Shown here: in pieces, positions 1 to 10,673 of the stretch
How the letters are laid out: every line of letters starts with the position of its first letter
Position numbering within the stretch: the first letter of the stretch is position 1
Origin: Balanoglossus misakiensis
Taxonomy: Eukaryota > Hemichordata
Assembly: GCA_040954595.2 (NCBI GenBank)
Contig: CM082592.2
Location: forward strand, 558,001-622,000
Length of the DNA stretch: 64,000 nt
Direction of reading: 5' to 3'
The notes under the pieces: generated by a model
What the model saw: only the letters and a program-made list of their open reading frames with translations
What the model was told of the DNA's origin: nothing
Database searches by the model: none
Made by a program: the position numbers and the translations under genes

Positions 1-129
1 TGTGACGGAGATTTAGCCGAGCCAGGCCGTAGAAAAATCGACTCGTTCAACGTTACAAGTGTGCAACTGTTTCTGCTCTAGAGTGTCAGGGTTTTAGCCG
101 ACTTATGCTGTAGGAAATCTGAGTTGATG
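1..129 (+). repeat. Partial satellite unit (GC tail)
   Basis: End of a GC half cut by the window start: subrepeats 10 and 11. It carries the variants gactcgttcaac and gttacaagtg, which recur only just before U7 (18.06 kb). Confidence 0.9.
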
Positions 130-222
130 AACGGGAATTTAATGTTAGAAAACCCGTGTGGAAAGTATCTCTACCCGTTTGAAACTAAGAAAAGAATTTA
201 TTCTTATTTATTTTGTAAAAAA

Positions 223-1080
223 GACAATTTTTCGAAAACAAGTCGAAAATGGTAATTTTGTCTTAGGTGATTCAAATTATACCACCTTTTCTGGAATTTG
301 CAGCACTTTTTACAAGAGAACGACACTTCATGCTCCATAATATTTCCGAAAATGAAGAAAAGAGTTTATTTTTTATGATTTTTTAAAAATTTACCATTTT
401 TGTCAAAATATGGCCAAAATGGCTATTTTGTCTTGAATTCCGTCAATATCTCTGCATTTTTGGAGTTGTCGAAAGTTTTAACATACAATCAACATGTCAT
501 ATATGATCAGGGCACCAAATTCGAAGAACAAAGGTTTTTTTTATTTTTTTTTCTAAAAATGACATTTTCAAGGAAAATTTGGTAAAACGCAATTTTGTCT
601 GCAGTGAGCCATATTAGACTGTCTTTTTTTTGGAATTTGTATCGATATATACATACGAAGAGCATTCTATACTCCATCAGATTTCCGAAAATGTAGAAAA
701 CAGGTATTTTTTGTAATTTTCCAAAATTTTCCATTTTGACCAAATTGTGCTAAAATTGTTATTTTCGTGTTGAATGCCGCCAGTGTCACTGCTTTTAAAA
801 GTCATAAAAACTTTTAACATACAATTAATTATTTATATATGATCAGGTCACCGAATTAAAAAAATAAAGAATGTTTTGCCTAAAAATGACCTTTTAGGTG
901 CAAAAACGAATAAAACGTAATTTTGTATTAAATCAGCTCATTCAGAGTGCATTTTTTATAATCAGCACCATTTTTACATATAATTGAAATTTCATACATC
1001 ATTAGATATCCAAATATGAAAAAATGATTTAGATTTTAGATGATTGTCCAAAATTAGCTGATATCTAATAAATGTAGTAT
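223..1080 (+). repeat. Three diverged ~330-bp modules of the AT half (example in U1)
   Basis: Three related modules start at gacaattttt (223), gacattttca (561) and gacctttta (888), spaced 338 and 327 bp. Each repeats the same order of landmarks: a gac-plus-T start, an aaaacg/cgaaaatgg plus caattttgt/taattttgt element, a tttgtggaatttg-like or tataatcagcacc-like element, a ca(t)actcca/tacatca element, and in the first two an atatgatcagg(g/t)caccaaatt-like element. They are strongly diverged from one another but conserved between units, so the triplication predates array expansion. Confidence 0.75.
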
Positions 1081-1096
1081 TGAACCGTTCTGTTTG

Positions 1097-1110
1097 CCCC
1101 CCCCCCCCCC
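1097..1110 (+). repeat. Poly-C tract between AT and GC halves (example in U1)
   Basis: A run of 14 C, followed by ttacattatatgcggtacg. The equivalent tract is present in every complete unit with variable length (about 8-17), as G on the + strand in the right array. It is a length-unstable mononucleotide run at a fixed place in the repeat. Confidence 0.9.
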
Positions 1111-2026
1111 TTACATTATATGCGGTACGCCGATGTCAGCTTACCCGGCAGTACTGCAGGCCGTGCCCCCAACAAACGTCGGTGTTTGGAACGCCCTGGT
1201 TAAATTCGGGCTTTCTCTATAAATTGACAGGCAATAATACAGTCCTACCCGAACAAATGTCGAGTGTTGACCCGCTGTGACTTACCATCTTCGGTTTGCC
1301 CGACTTAGCCAACGTCTTTGTACTAGAGTGTCTGGTCTTTTGCAGAGCCAGGCCGAAGGAAATCCGACTTGATCACCGTTGCTAACGAACGCTAGTGTCT
1401 GTCATGGTGTGCCGGGGTTTTAGTCGAGCCAGGCCGTAGGAGATCTGACTTGATCATCGTGGTCAATGTACGCCTGTTTCTGCTCTAGAGTGCCGGGGCT
1501 TCAGCAAAACCAGGCCGTAGGAAACCCGACGTGATTACCGTTGTTAACTTACGCCAGTCTGTGTCCTATATATAGTGCCGGGGCATCAGCCGTGCCAGGC
1601 CGAAGGAAATGTGAGTAGATCAACGTGGTCTCTGTACGCGTGTTTCTGCTCTAGAGTGCCAGGGCTTTAGCCAAGCCATGCCGTAGGAAATCTGACTTGA
1701 TCAACGTTGCTAACGAACGCTAGTGTCTGTCATAGTGTGCCGGGGTTTTAGTCGAGCCAAGCCGTAGGAGATCAGACTTGATCAACGTGGTCTCTGTACG
1801 CGTGTTTCTGCTCTAGAGTGCCGGGGCTTTATCCAAGCCATGCCGTAGAAAATCTGACTTCATCACCGTTGCTAACGTACGCTAGTGTCTGTCATATTGT
1901 GACGGAGATTTAGCCGAGCCAGGCCATAGAAAAATCGACTTGTTCAACGTTACCAGTGTGCAACTGTTTCTGCTCTAGAGTGTCAGGGTTTTAGCCGACT
2001 TATGCTGTAGGAAATCTGAGTTGATG

Positions 2027-4085
2027 AACGCGAATTCAATGTTAGAAAACCCTTGTGGAAAGTATCTCTACCCGTTTGAAACTAAGAAAAGAATTTATTC
2101 TTATTTATTTTGTAAAAAAGACAATTTTTCGAAAAAAAGTCGAAAATGGTAATTTTGTCTTGGGTGATTCAAATTATACCGCCTTTTCTGGAATTTGCTG
2201 CACTTCTTACAAGAGAACGACACTTCATGCTCCATAATATTTCGGAAAATGAAGAAAAGAGTTATTTTTTTATGATTTTTTAAAAATTTACCATTTTTGT
2301 CAAAATATGGCCAAAATGGCTATTTTTTCTTGAATTCCGTCAATATATCTGCATTTTTGGAGTGGTCGAAAGTTTTAACATACAATCAACATGTCATATA
2401 TGATCAGGGCACCAAATTCGAAGAACAAAGGTTTTTTTATTTTTTTTTCTTCTAAAAATGACATTTTCAAGGAAAATTTGGTAAAACGCAATTTTGTCTG
2501 CAGTGAGCCAAATTAGACGGTCTTTTGTGGAATTTGTATCGATATATACATACGAAGAGCATTCTATACTCCATCAGATTTCCGAAAATGTAGAAAACAG
2601 GTATTTTTTTGTAATTTTCAAAAATTTACCATTTTGACCAAATTGTGGCTAAAATTTTTATTTTCGTGTTGAATGCCGCCAGTGTCACTGCTTTTAAAAG
2701 TCATAAAACCTTTTAACATACAAGCAATTGTTTATATATGATCAGGTCACCGAATTAAAAAAATAAAGAATGTTTTGCCTAAAAATGACCTTTTTGGTGC
2801 AAAAACGAATAAAACGCAATTTTGTATTAAATCAGCTCATTCAGAGTGCATTTTTTATAATCAGCACCATTTTTACATGTAATGGAAATTTCATACATCA
2901 TCAGATATCCAAATATAAAAAAAAATTATTTAGATTTTAGATGATTGTCCAAAATTAGCTGATATCTAATAAATGTAGTATTGAACCGTTCTGTCCCCCC
3001 CCCCCACATTATATGCGGTACGCCGATGTCAGCTTACCCGGCAGTACTGCAGGCCGTGGCCCAAACTAACGTTGGTGTTTGAAACGCCCTGGTTAAATTC
3101 GGGCTTCCTCTATAAATTGACAGGCAATAATGCAGTCCTACCCGAACAAATGTCGAGTGTTGACCCGCTGTGACTTTCCCTCTTCGGTTTGCCCGACTTA
3201 GCCAACGTCTTTGTACTAGAGTGTCGGGTCTTTTGCAGAGCCAGGCCGAAGGAAATCCGACTTGATCACCGTTGCTAACGAACGCTAGTGTCTGTCATGG
3301 TGTGCCGGGGTTTTAGTCGAGCCAGGCCGTAGGAGATCTGACTTGATCATCGTAGTCAATGTACGCGTGTTTCCGCTCTAAAGTGCCGGGGCTTCAGCTA
3401 AACCAGGCCGTAGGAAATCCGACGTAATCACCGTTGATAACTTACGCCAGTCTGTGTCATATAGAGCCGGTGCACCAGCCGAGTCACGCCGTAGGAAATC
3501 TGACTTGATCAACGTGGTCAATGTACGCCTGTTTCTGCTCTAGAGTGCCGGGGCTTCAGCTGAGCCAGGCCGTAGGTAACCCGACGTGATTACCGTTGTT
3601 AACTTACGCCAGTCTGTGTCCTATATATAGTGCCGGGGCATCAGCCGTGCCAGGCCGAAGGAAATGTGAGTAGATAGATCAACGTGGTCTCTGTACGCGT
3701 GTTTCTGCTCTAGAGTGCCAGGGCTTTAGCCAAGCCATGCCGTAGGAAATCTGACTTGATCAACGTTGCTAACGAACGCTAGTGTCTGTCATAGTGTGCC
3801 GGGGTTTTAGTCGAGCCAAGCCGTAGGAGATCAGACTTGATCAACGTGGTCTTTGTACGCGTGTTTCTGCTCTAGAGTGCCGGGGCTTTATCCAAGCCAT
3901 GCCGTAGAAAATCTGACTTGATCACCGTTGCTAACGTACGCTAGTGTCTGTCATATTGTGACGGAGATTTAGCCGAGCCAGGCCGTAGAAAAATCGACTT
4001 GTTCAACGTTACCAGTGTGCAACTGTTTCTGCTCTAGAGTGTCAGGGTTTTAGCCGACTTATGCTGTAGGAAATCTGAGTTGATG
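2027..4085 (+). repeat. Satellite unit U2 (2059 bp), full-length type
   Basis: A complete unit with all eleven GC subrepeats, useful as a reference. Poly-C at 2995-3005 (11 C). The insertion atagatagatc near 3670 duplicates 4 bp. U2 has the gctgcacttcttac variant of AT module 1, also seen in U6, U8, U9, U11, U12 and U13. Confidence 0.9.
3223..4085 (+). repeat. GC half: eleven ~82-bp subrepeats with alternating A/B tails (example in U2)
   Basis: Each subrepeat begins gtgccggggctt(t/c)agc-like and continues with gccaggccgtaggaaatctgacttgatcaacg. Tails alternate: type A (gttgctaacgaacgctagtg plus tctgtcat) and type B (gtggtcaatgtacgcgtg plus tttctgctctagag). Second-order period measured at 3302, 3464, 3630 and 3796 is 162, 166 and 166 bp. 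The TATATATA-containing tail of subrepeat 5 and the tgcaccagcc head of subrepeat 4 are fixed positional markers in most units. Confidence 0.85.
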
Positions 4086-5928
4086 AACGCGAATTCAATG
4101 TTAGAAAACCCGTGTGGAAAGTATCTCTACCCGTTTGAAACTAAGAAAAGAATTTATTCTTATTTATTTTGTAAAAAAGACAATTTTTCGAAAAAAGTCG
4201 AAAAATTGCAATTTTGTCTTGGGTGATTCAAATAATACCGCCTTTTCTGGAATTTGCAGCACGTTTTACAAGAGAACGACACTTCATGCTCCATAATATT
4301 TCCGAAAATGAAGAAAAGAGTTAATTTCTTATGATTTTTCAAAAATTTACCATTTTTGTCAAAATATGGCCAAAATGGCTATTTTTCTTGAATTCCGTCA
4401 ATATCTCTGCATTTTTGGAATGGTCGAGAGTTTTAACATACAATCAACATGTCATATATGATCAGGGCACCAAATTCGAAGAACAAAGGTTTTTTTATTT
4501 TTTTTTCTAAAAATGACATTTTCAAGGAAAATTTGGTAAAACGCAATTTTGTCTGCAGTGAGCCAAATTAGACGGTCTTTTGTGGAATTTGTATCGATAT
4601 ATACATACGAAGAGCATTCTATACTCCATCAGATTTCCGAAAATGTAGAAAACAGGTATTTTTTGTAACTTTCCAAAAATTACCATTTTGACCAAATTGT
4701 GGCTAAAATTGTTATTTTCGTGATGAATGCCGCCAGTGTCACTGCTTTTAAAAGTCATAAAAACTTTTAACATACAAGCAATTGTTTATATATGATCAGG
4801 TCACCGAATTAAAAAATAAAGAATGTTTTGACTAAAAATCAGCTCATTCAGAGTGCATTTTTTATAATCAGCACCATTTTTACATATAATGGAAATTTCA
4901 TACATCATCAGATATCCAAATATGAAAAAATGATTTAGATTTTAGATGATTGTCCAAAATTAGCTGATATCTAATAAATGTAGTATTGAACCGTTCTGTT
5001 CCCCCCCCCCCCCTACATTATATGCGGTACGCCGATGTCAGCTTACCCGGCAGTACTGCAGGCCGTGCCCCCAACTAACGTCGGTGTTTGAAACGCCCTG
5101 GTTAAATTGGGGCTTTCTCTATAAATTGACAGGCAATAATGCAGTCCTACCCGAACAAATGTCGAGTGTTGACCCGCTGTGACTTTCCCTCTTCGGTTTG
5201 CCCGACTTAGCCAACGTCTTTGTACTAATGTGTCGCGTCTTTTGCAGAGCCAGGCCGAAGGAATTCCGACTTGATCACCGTTGCTAACGAACGATAGTGT
5301 CTGTCATGGTGTGCCGGGGTTTTAGTCGAGCCAGGCCGTAGGAGATCTGACTTGATCATCGTGGTCAATGTACGCGTGTTTCCGCTCTAAAGTGCCGGGG
5401 CTTCAGCTAAACCATGCCGTAGGAAATCCGACGTAATCACCGTTGATAACTTACGCCAGTCTGTGTCATATAGAGCCGGTGCACCAGACGAGTCACGCTG
5501 TAGGAAATCTGACTTGATCAACGTGGTCAATGTACGCCTGTTTCTGCTCTAGAGTGCCGGGGCTTCAGCTGAGCCAGGCCGTAGGAAACCCGACGTGATT
5601 ACCGTTGTTAACTTACGCCAGTCTGTGTCCTATATATAGTGCCGGGGCATCAGCCGTGCCAGGCCGAAGGAAATGTGAGTAGATCAACGTGGTCTCTGTA
5701 CGCGTGTTTCTGCTCTAGAGTGCCAGGGCTTTAGCCAAGCCATGCCGTAGGAAATCTGACTTGATCAACGTTGCTAACGAACGCTAGTGTCTGTCATAGT
5801 GTGCCGGGGTTTTAGTCGAGCCAAGCCGTAGGAGATCAGACTTGATCAACGTGGTCCTGGTACGCGTGTTTCTGCTCTAGAGTGCCGGGGCTCTATCCAA
5901 GCCATGCCGTAGGAAATCTGAGTTGATG
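4086..5928 (+). repeat. Satellite unit U3 (1843 bp)
   Basis: Short for two reasons: about 54 bp missing from the start of AT module 3 near 4832, and the dimer before the next unit missing near 5895-5915, where subrepeat 9 is fused to the unit end. Poly-C near 5000. Confidence 0.9.
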
Positions 5929-7632
5929 AACGGGAATTCAATGTTAGAAAACCCGTGTGGAAAGTATCTCTACCCGTTTGAAACTAAGAAAAGAATTTAT
6001 TCTTATTTATTTTGTAAAAAAGACAATTGTTCCAAAAAAAGTCGAAAATGGTAATTTTGTCTTGGGTGATTCAAATTATACCACCTTTTCTGGAATTTGC
6101 AGCACTTTTTACAAGAGAACGACACTTCATGCTCCATAATATTTCCGAAAATGAAGAAAAGAGTTAATTTTTTATGATTTTTTAAAAAATTACCATTTTT
6201 GTCAATATGGCCAAAATGGCTATTTTTTCTTGAATTCCGTCAATATCTCTGCATTTTTGGAGAGGTCGAAAGTTTTAACATACAATCAACATGTCATATA
6301 TGATCAGGGCACCAAATTCGAAGAACAAAGGTTTTTTATTTTTTTCTAAAAATAACATTTTCAAGGAAAATTTGGTAAAACGCAATTTTGTCTGCAGTGA
6401 GCCAAATTAGACTGTATTTTGTGGAATTTGTATCGATATATACATACGAAGAGCATTCTATACTCCATCAGATTTCCGAAAATGTAGAAAACAGGTATTT
6501 TTTGTAATTTTCAAAAATTTACCATTTTGACCAAATTGTGGCTAAAATTGTTATTTTCGTGTTGAATGCCGCCAGTGTCACTGCTTTTAAAAGTCATAAA
6601 AACTTTTAACATACAAGCAATTGTTTATATATGATCAGGTCACCGAATTAAAAAAAAATTGTCTGCGGTGAGCCAAATTGGCCGTTTTTTTGTGGAATTT
6701 GTATCGATATATATATACGAAGAGGATTCTATACTCCATCAGATTTCCGAAAATGTAGAAAACAGGTATTTTTTGTAATTTTCAAAAATTTACCATTTTG
6801 ACCAAATTGTGGTTAAAATTGTTATTTTCGTGTTGAATGCCGCCAGTGTCACTGCTTTTAAAAGTCATAAAAACTTTTAACATACAAGCAATTGTTTGTA
6901 TATGATCAGGTCACCGAATTAAAAAAAATAAAGAATGTTTTGCCTAAAAATGACCTTTTTGGTGCAAAGACGAATAAAACGCAATTTTGTATTAAATCAG
7001 TTCATTCAGAGTGCATTTTTTATAATCAGCACCATCTTTACATATAATAGAAATTTCATACATCATCAGATATCCAAATATGAAAAAAATGATTTAGATT
7101 TTAGATGATTGTCCAAAATTAGCTGATATCTAATAAATGTAGTATTGAACCGTTCTGTTCCCCCCCCCCCCTACATTATATGCGGTACGCCGATGTCAGC
7201 TTACCCGGCAGTACTGCAGGCCGTGCCCCCCCCCCCCCCCCAACTAACGTCGGTGTTTGAAACGCCCTGGTTAAATTCGGGCTTTCTCTATAAATTGACA
7301 GGCAATAATGCAGTCCTACCCGAACAAATGTCGAGTGTTGACCCGCTGTGACTTCCCCTCTTCGGTTTGCCCGACTTAGCCAACGTCTTTGTACTAGAGT
7401 GTCGGGTCTTTTGCAGAGCCAGGCCGAAGGAAATCCGACTTGATCACCGTTGCTAACGAACGCTAGTGTCTGTCATGGTGTGCCGGGGTTTTAGTCGAGC
7501 CAGGCCGTAGGAGATCTGACTTGATCATCGTGGTCAATGTACGCGTGTTTCCGCTCAAAAGTGCCGGGGCTTCAGCTAAACCAAGCCGTAGGAAATCCGA
7601 CGTAATCACCGTTGATAACTTACGCCAGTCTG
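5929..7632 (+). repeat. Satellite unit U4, part before the LINE
   Basis: Contains an extra copy of AT module 2 (about 6655-6920), fused after gaattaaaaaaaaattg, so the AT half has four modules. The normally short second C tract (usually C5) is expanded to about C16 at 7226-7241. The unit is cut at subrepeat 3 by the LINE and resumes at 13246. Confidence 0.9.
7620..7632 (+). repeat. LINE target-site duplication, left copy
   Basis: TTACGCCAGTCTG, identical to 13233-13245. It lies in the type-A tail of satellite subrepeat 3. In an uninterrupted unit this 13-mer is followed by tgtcatatagagcc, as it is after the right copy. Confidence 0.95.
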
Positions 7633-7842
7633 GAACGAGGGCGCTAGAGTCAGCCATCTACGGAAGCAGATTTCTAGCACGCTCAGAGTTTTCATCGTTT
7701 TTTCACGTGAAATCGGTGAATTTTGTGGCGAAACTGAAGGTATATGCTTTTGGATAGATACTTGCAGCTAACTCGAGAGCAAAGAAGCATTTTGATTCTC
7801 AGAAGAAAGACATTTTGCTAGTTTTCGTGGTCTCGAGCAAGC
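7633..7842 (+). other. LINE 5' leader (about 210 bp)
   Basis: Sequence between the target-site duplication and the ORF1 ATG. LINE leaders of this group usually hold an internal promoter; no specific promoter motif can be pointed out here. Its presence indicates that the copy is not 5'-truncated. Confidence 0.6.
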
Positions 7843-9015
7843 ATGGCCGTCAGAGACAAAGCCAGTTATGCGCAGGTGGTGACGACCAAACGCCTGCAAG
7901 ACAAAGACGGTGAAGTAGGAGTTCTACCCGTCTTTCTGAAGCAGTCGGACATAGTTCCCAGGGACAGTAATCAATGGCTATGAGGTGAGGAAATTATAGC
8001 AGCCGTTTCAGAAGTTGTCACCATCGGCAGCTTGGAAGGGTTGCAACGGATAAGAGGTCTGTGGGGTATTTATATGAATGACGAAGCAGACCGGACAATT
8101 TTGTTACAACATGGACTCACACTACGCGGGAAGTCGATAGAGCTGTGGGGGCGAAATCCCTTCCGAAGAGAGTTTCATGAAGATTGGTTAAGATTAACGA
8201 TAAAAGATCTACCATTGTCACACGATGATGATGCTATTGCCGCTACACTTACTGGTTTGGGCTGTAAGCTCAAAACAGATATATCCAGACAGAAATGGAG
8301 GTTAGAAGGCAAGTTGACAAACATTCTTAATGGGGATCGAACTGTGTTCATCGAAAAACCAAAGACACCATTACCAGCTCAGGTTAAGATCGGTGCATTT
8401 TACGCGAAGATTATTTATAAGCAATCCACAGCGGAGACGCAGCCACGATGCGGCAAATGCTTAGAGGAGGGACATACTGCGTACAATTGCACTGGACAAA
8501 TCAAATGCAGACTCTGTAAAAGAGAGGGGCATATTGCAAGAAATTGTATGACTTCTCAGGTACACGAAGAATTAACGTCTCAGTCCACCAAATACACAAT
8601 GCAGAAAAGGTCTACGAATCCTGCCGATGCGGTATCGAGACTAGAAAGTGACAGCACACCGTTACAAGGAACATCCAGGCGTGAAACGGGGGACAAAGAC
8701 CGTGTTGAGAAACCGCAAAGTCTGGCAAACAAAGCACCTGAGCCCTCGAGCTCGAGCGTTAAATCACAAAGCTCAATTTTAGCGTTCTTAAAAGAGAACA
8801 GAGACGATAGACAAAACGATACTAGTGTCAGTGAAGGTGATGTAACGGATATTGAAGGTGGCGAGGACCGGCGTTATGACACATCAAGAGAAAATTTCTC
8901 TGAATTGTCTGCTGAATCGCCACCACTGTTGTCATTGACCCAAAGCAAAGAAAATAAGAAAAAACGTAAAAGAAGACGAAAGCAGCAGCAGCAAGTCAGA
9001 ATCAAAGGCTACTGA
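7843..9015 (+). pseudogene. LINE ORF1 (zinc-knuckle nucleic-acid-binding protein), one nonsense codon
   Basis: I chose ATG at 7843 because its frame (MAVRDKASYAQVV...) continues in phase through a TGA at 7981-7983 into the long open stretch from 7984 to the TGA at 9013-9015. Two CCHC zinc knuckles are present, CGKCLEEGHTAYNC and CRLCKREGHIARNC, about residues 140-153 and 159-172 counted from 8032. A basic tail (KKKRKRRRKQQQQ) lies near the C terminus. ORF1 proteins of this group bind the element RNA in a ribonucleoprotein particle. ORF1 ends in TGATG, overlapping the ATG of ORF2. The only visible lesion is the TGA at codon 47. Confidence 0.88.
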
Positions 9016-10157
9016 TGGCAGCGCTGAAGTTAGTTACCCTGAATGTCAGGGGTTTCAAAGACAAAACGAAAAGGAACTGTATATATCGCTGGCTAAAACT
9101 CCAAAAAACGAGTATCGCGATTTTACAAGAGTTGCATAGAAATGGAACAGACATTGACACTTGGGAGAAAGAATGGGGAGGGAAAGTATTCTTCTCGAAA
9201 GGTGACAATTATAGCAGAGGAACGGCAATATTGATTGAGCGCAGATGTGACCTCACCATTGATTCCGTGTGGAATGACGACTTCGGAAGAATTTGCATAA
9301 TAAACGGTAGCCTTGTAGGTGTTAAGCTTTCAATTTGTAGTGTTTATGCCCCGAATCTCGTGAAACAAAGAACGGAATTCTTGAAAGATCTAGCTGGCCT
9401 GGTTGACACTCACTGCTATTACGAAAATCTTATTATAGCAGGCGACTTCAATTGTGCACTCAACGACACTTTGGACAGAGCGTCAAGTGTGAAATCACGG
9501 CAATCACATGATGGATCAAGAAGAGTCTTACGTAGTTTTTGTAATCAGTTTCAACTTATTGATGTTTGGAGGAATTTCCACCCTGGGCAACGGCAGTTTA
9601 CTTGGCGAAGATTGGCCCCATCACCGACTCATAGCCGATTAGATTATGTTTTTATCTCAAAGCACCTCGTCAAGAATGTCAAAAAATCGGATATTCGTCC
9701 TGCTGTACACACAGATCATATGGCTGTTTACGTGGAATTGCAGACCGCTTCAGATTGTAGAGGGCCTGGTACATGGAAACTGAACAATAGGCTTTTAAAA
9801 AATGAAGGCTTTGTCAACGGAGTCAAATCTGTAATCAGAGAGTGTGGTGAGAAGACATTCGAAAATAATCGGATGAAATGGGACATCATGAAGAAAGAAA
9901 TTAAAGAATATGCATTGGAATTTACAAGGTATGGAACAAAAGATCACAATAAGGAAATACCGAAGCTTGAGCAACAGCTAAAAGCGGATGAAAGAAATAT
10001 GCTGGTGAATCCATCAGATGAAAATATACGGAAATACAGTGAAACCAAACAACGCCTTGAGAATATTTACAACATACTCGCTGAAGGTGCGCAGATAAGA
10101 TCGCGTGCAGCGTGGGTGGAAAAGGGAGAAAGGAATACCAAGTATTTTTATCATTAG
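9015..10157 (+). pseudogene. LINE ORF2 part 1: apurinic-like endonuclease domain
   Basis: Starts at the ATG overlapping the ORF1 stop. Residues about 5-240 form an exonuclease/endonuclease/phosphatase domain: N10 in LVTLNVRGF, E39 in ILQELH, Y111 in SVYAPN, D144 and N146 in IAGDFN, S207 and D210 in SRLDYVF, D234-H235 in HTDHMAV. All expected catalytic positions are present, so the domain reads as complete. This enzyme nicks target DNA for target-primed reverse transcription. A linker rich in charged residues follows, ending AWVEKGERNTKYFYH at a TAG (10155-10157). Coding similarity resumes in another frame from about 10166, so the stop coincides with a frame change. Confidence 0.92.
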
Positions 10158-10165
10158 AAAAGTGA

Positions 10166-10673
10166 AATGCAGGAAAAAAGGAAATTAAGGAGCTGGTGAC
10201 CAGAAGTGGAAAGTGTGTGACAAAAACGGACGAGATTCTGCGGGAACAAAGAGAATTCTACGAGACGATCTATCAGCGAAAATGTTGCCATCAGTCGATT
10301 GACGATTTTTTGGAAAATAGCAGTTTACCAGGACTAACAGCTCTACAAAGTGAACAGTGCGAAGGTAATTTAACGGAAAGGGAATGTTTGCGCGCTTTGA
10401 AGACCATGGCAGCTAACAAGTCTCCGGGATGTGATGGACTTTCGGTCGAATTTTTTCTTTTCTTTTGGTCAGAAATAAAAACATTTGTCACTTCATCTCT
10501 CAATGAAGCCTGGTCGTCAGGGGAACTTTCTGCTACACAAAAAAGAGGTATTATTACATTGTTGTATAAAAAGGGAGATGAAAATGACTTGAATAATTGG
10601 AGGCCTGTGTCGCTTTTAAACATTGACTACAAAATTGCCACTAAGGCATTATCAAACAGACTCAAATGTGTTT
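10166..10673 (+). pseudogene. LINE ORF2 part 2: start of reverse transcriptase domain
   Basis: Continuation of ORF2 in frame 2 (first open codon after a TGA at 10163). It contains ANKSPGCDGLSVEFF and NWRPVSLLNIDYKIATKAL, the N-terminal reverse transcriptase region of Tx1/L1-type elements. The frame runs into the antisense CR1/L2 insertion at about 10674, so the last residues before the stop at 10703-10705 come from a TTA-repeat microsatellite rather than the element. Confidence 0.9.

Larger units (their letters stand above)
130..2026 (+). repeat. Satellite unit U1 (1897 bp)
   Basis: AT half to about 1090, C14 at 1097-1110, then the GC half. A hybrid subrepeat near 1455-1540 joins the head of subrepeat 2 to the tail of a later one, removing one A/B dimer of about 162 bp. 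It shares private variants with U7 (for example gggaatttaatg and ctttttttttgg-like tracts). Confidence 0.9.

Noticed and set aside
158-340. Recurring 60-codon open frame in AT module 1 of almost every unit (reads MESISTRLK... if GTG is taken as start)
   Set aside because: It begins on GTG, not ATG; the true in-frame codon is V. It is broken in U14 and U16, changes with A-run length, and is repeated only because the satellite is repeated. No domain is recognisable.
400-585. Other short frames in the AT half (reading SKYGQNGYF..., SYMIRAPNS..., MVKRNF...)
   Set aside because: Low-complexity K/F/N-rich translations of AT-rich repeat, with frames shifting by homopolymer length between units.
1080-1280. 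Proline-rich frames over the poly-C run
   Set aside because: Direct translation of a variable C run; the frame changes with run length.
3223-4085. CRISPR array
   Set aside because: Regular repeats are present, but there are no unique spacers; the whole period is repeated, and the setting is eukaryotic.
1-7632. CENP-B box-like motif in the satellite
   Set aside because: I looked for a TTCG...A..CGGG-like 17-mer and found no convincing match in the unit; centromere identity is not claimed.
10291-10623. 110-codon minus frame within the LINE reverse transcriptase
   Set aside because: Antisense shadow of the recognised coding strand.
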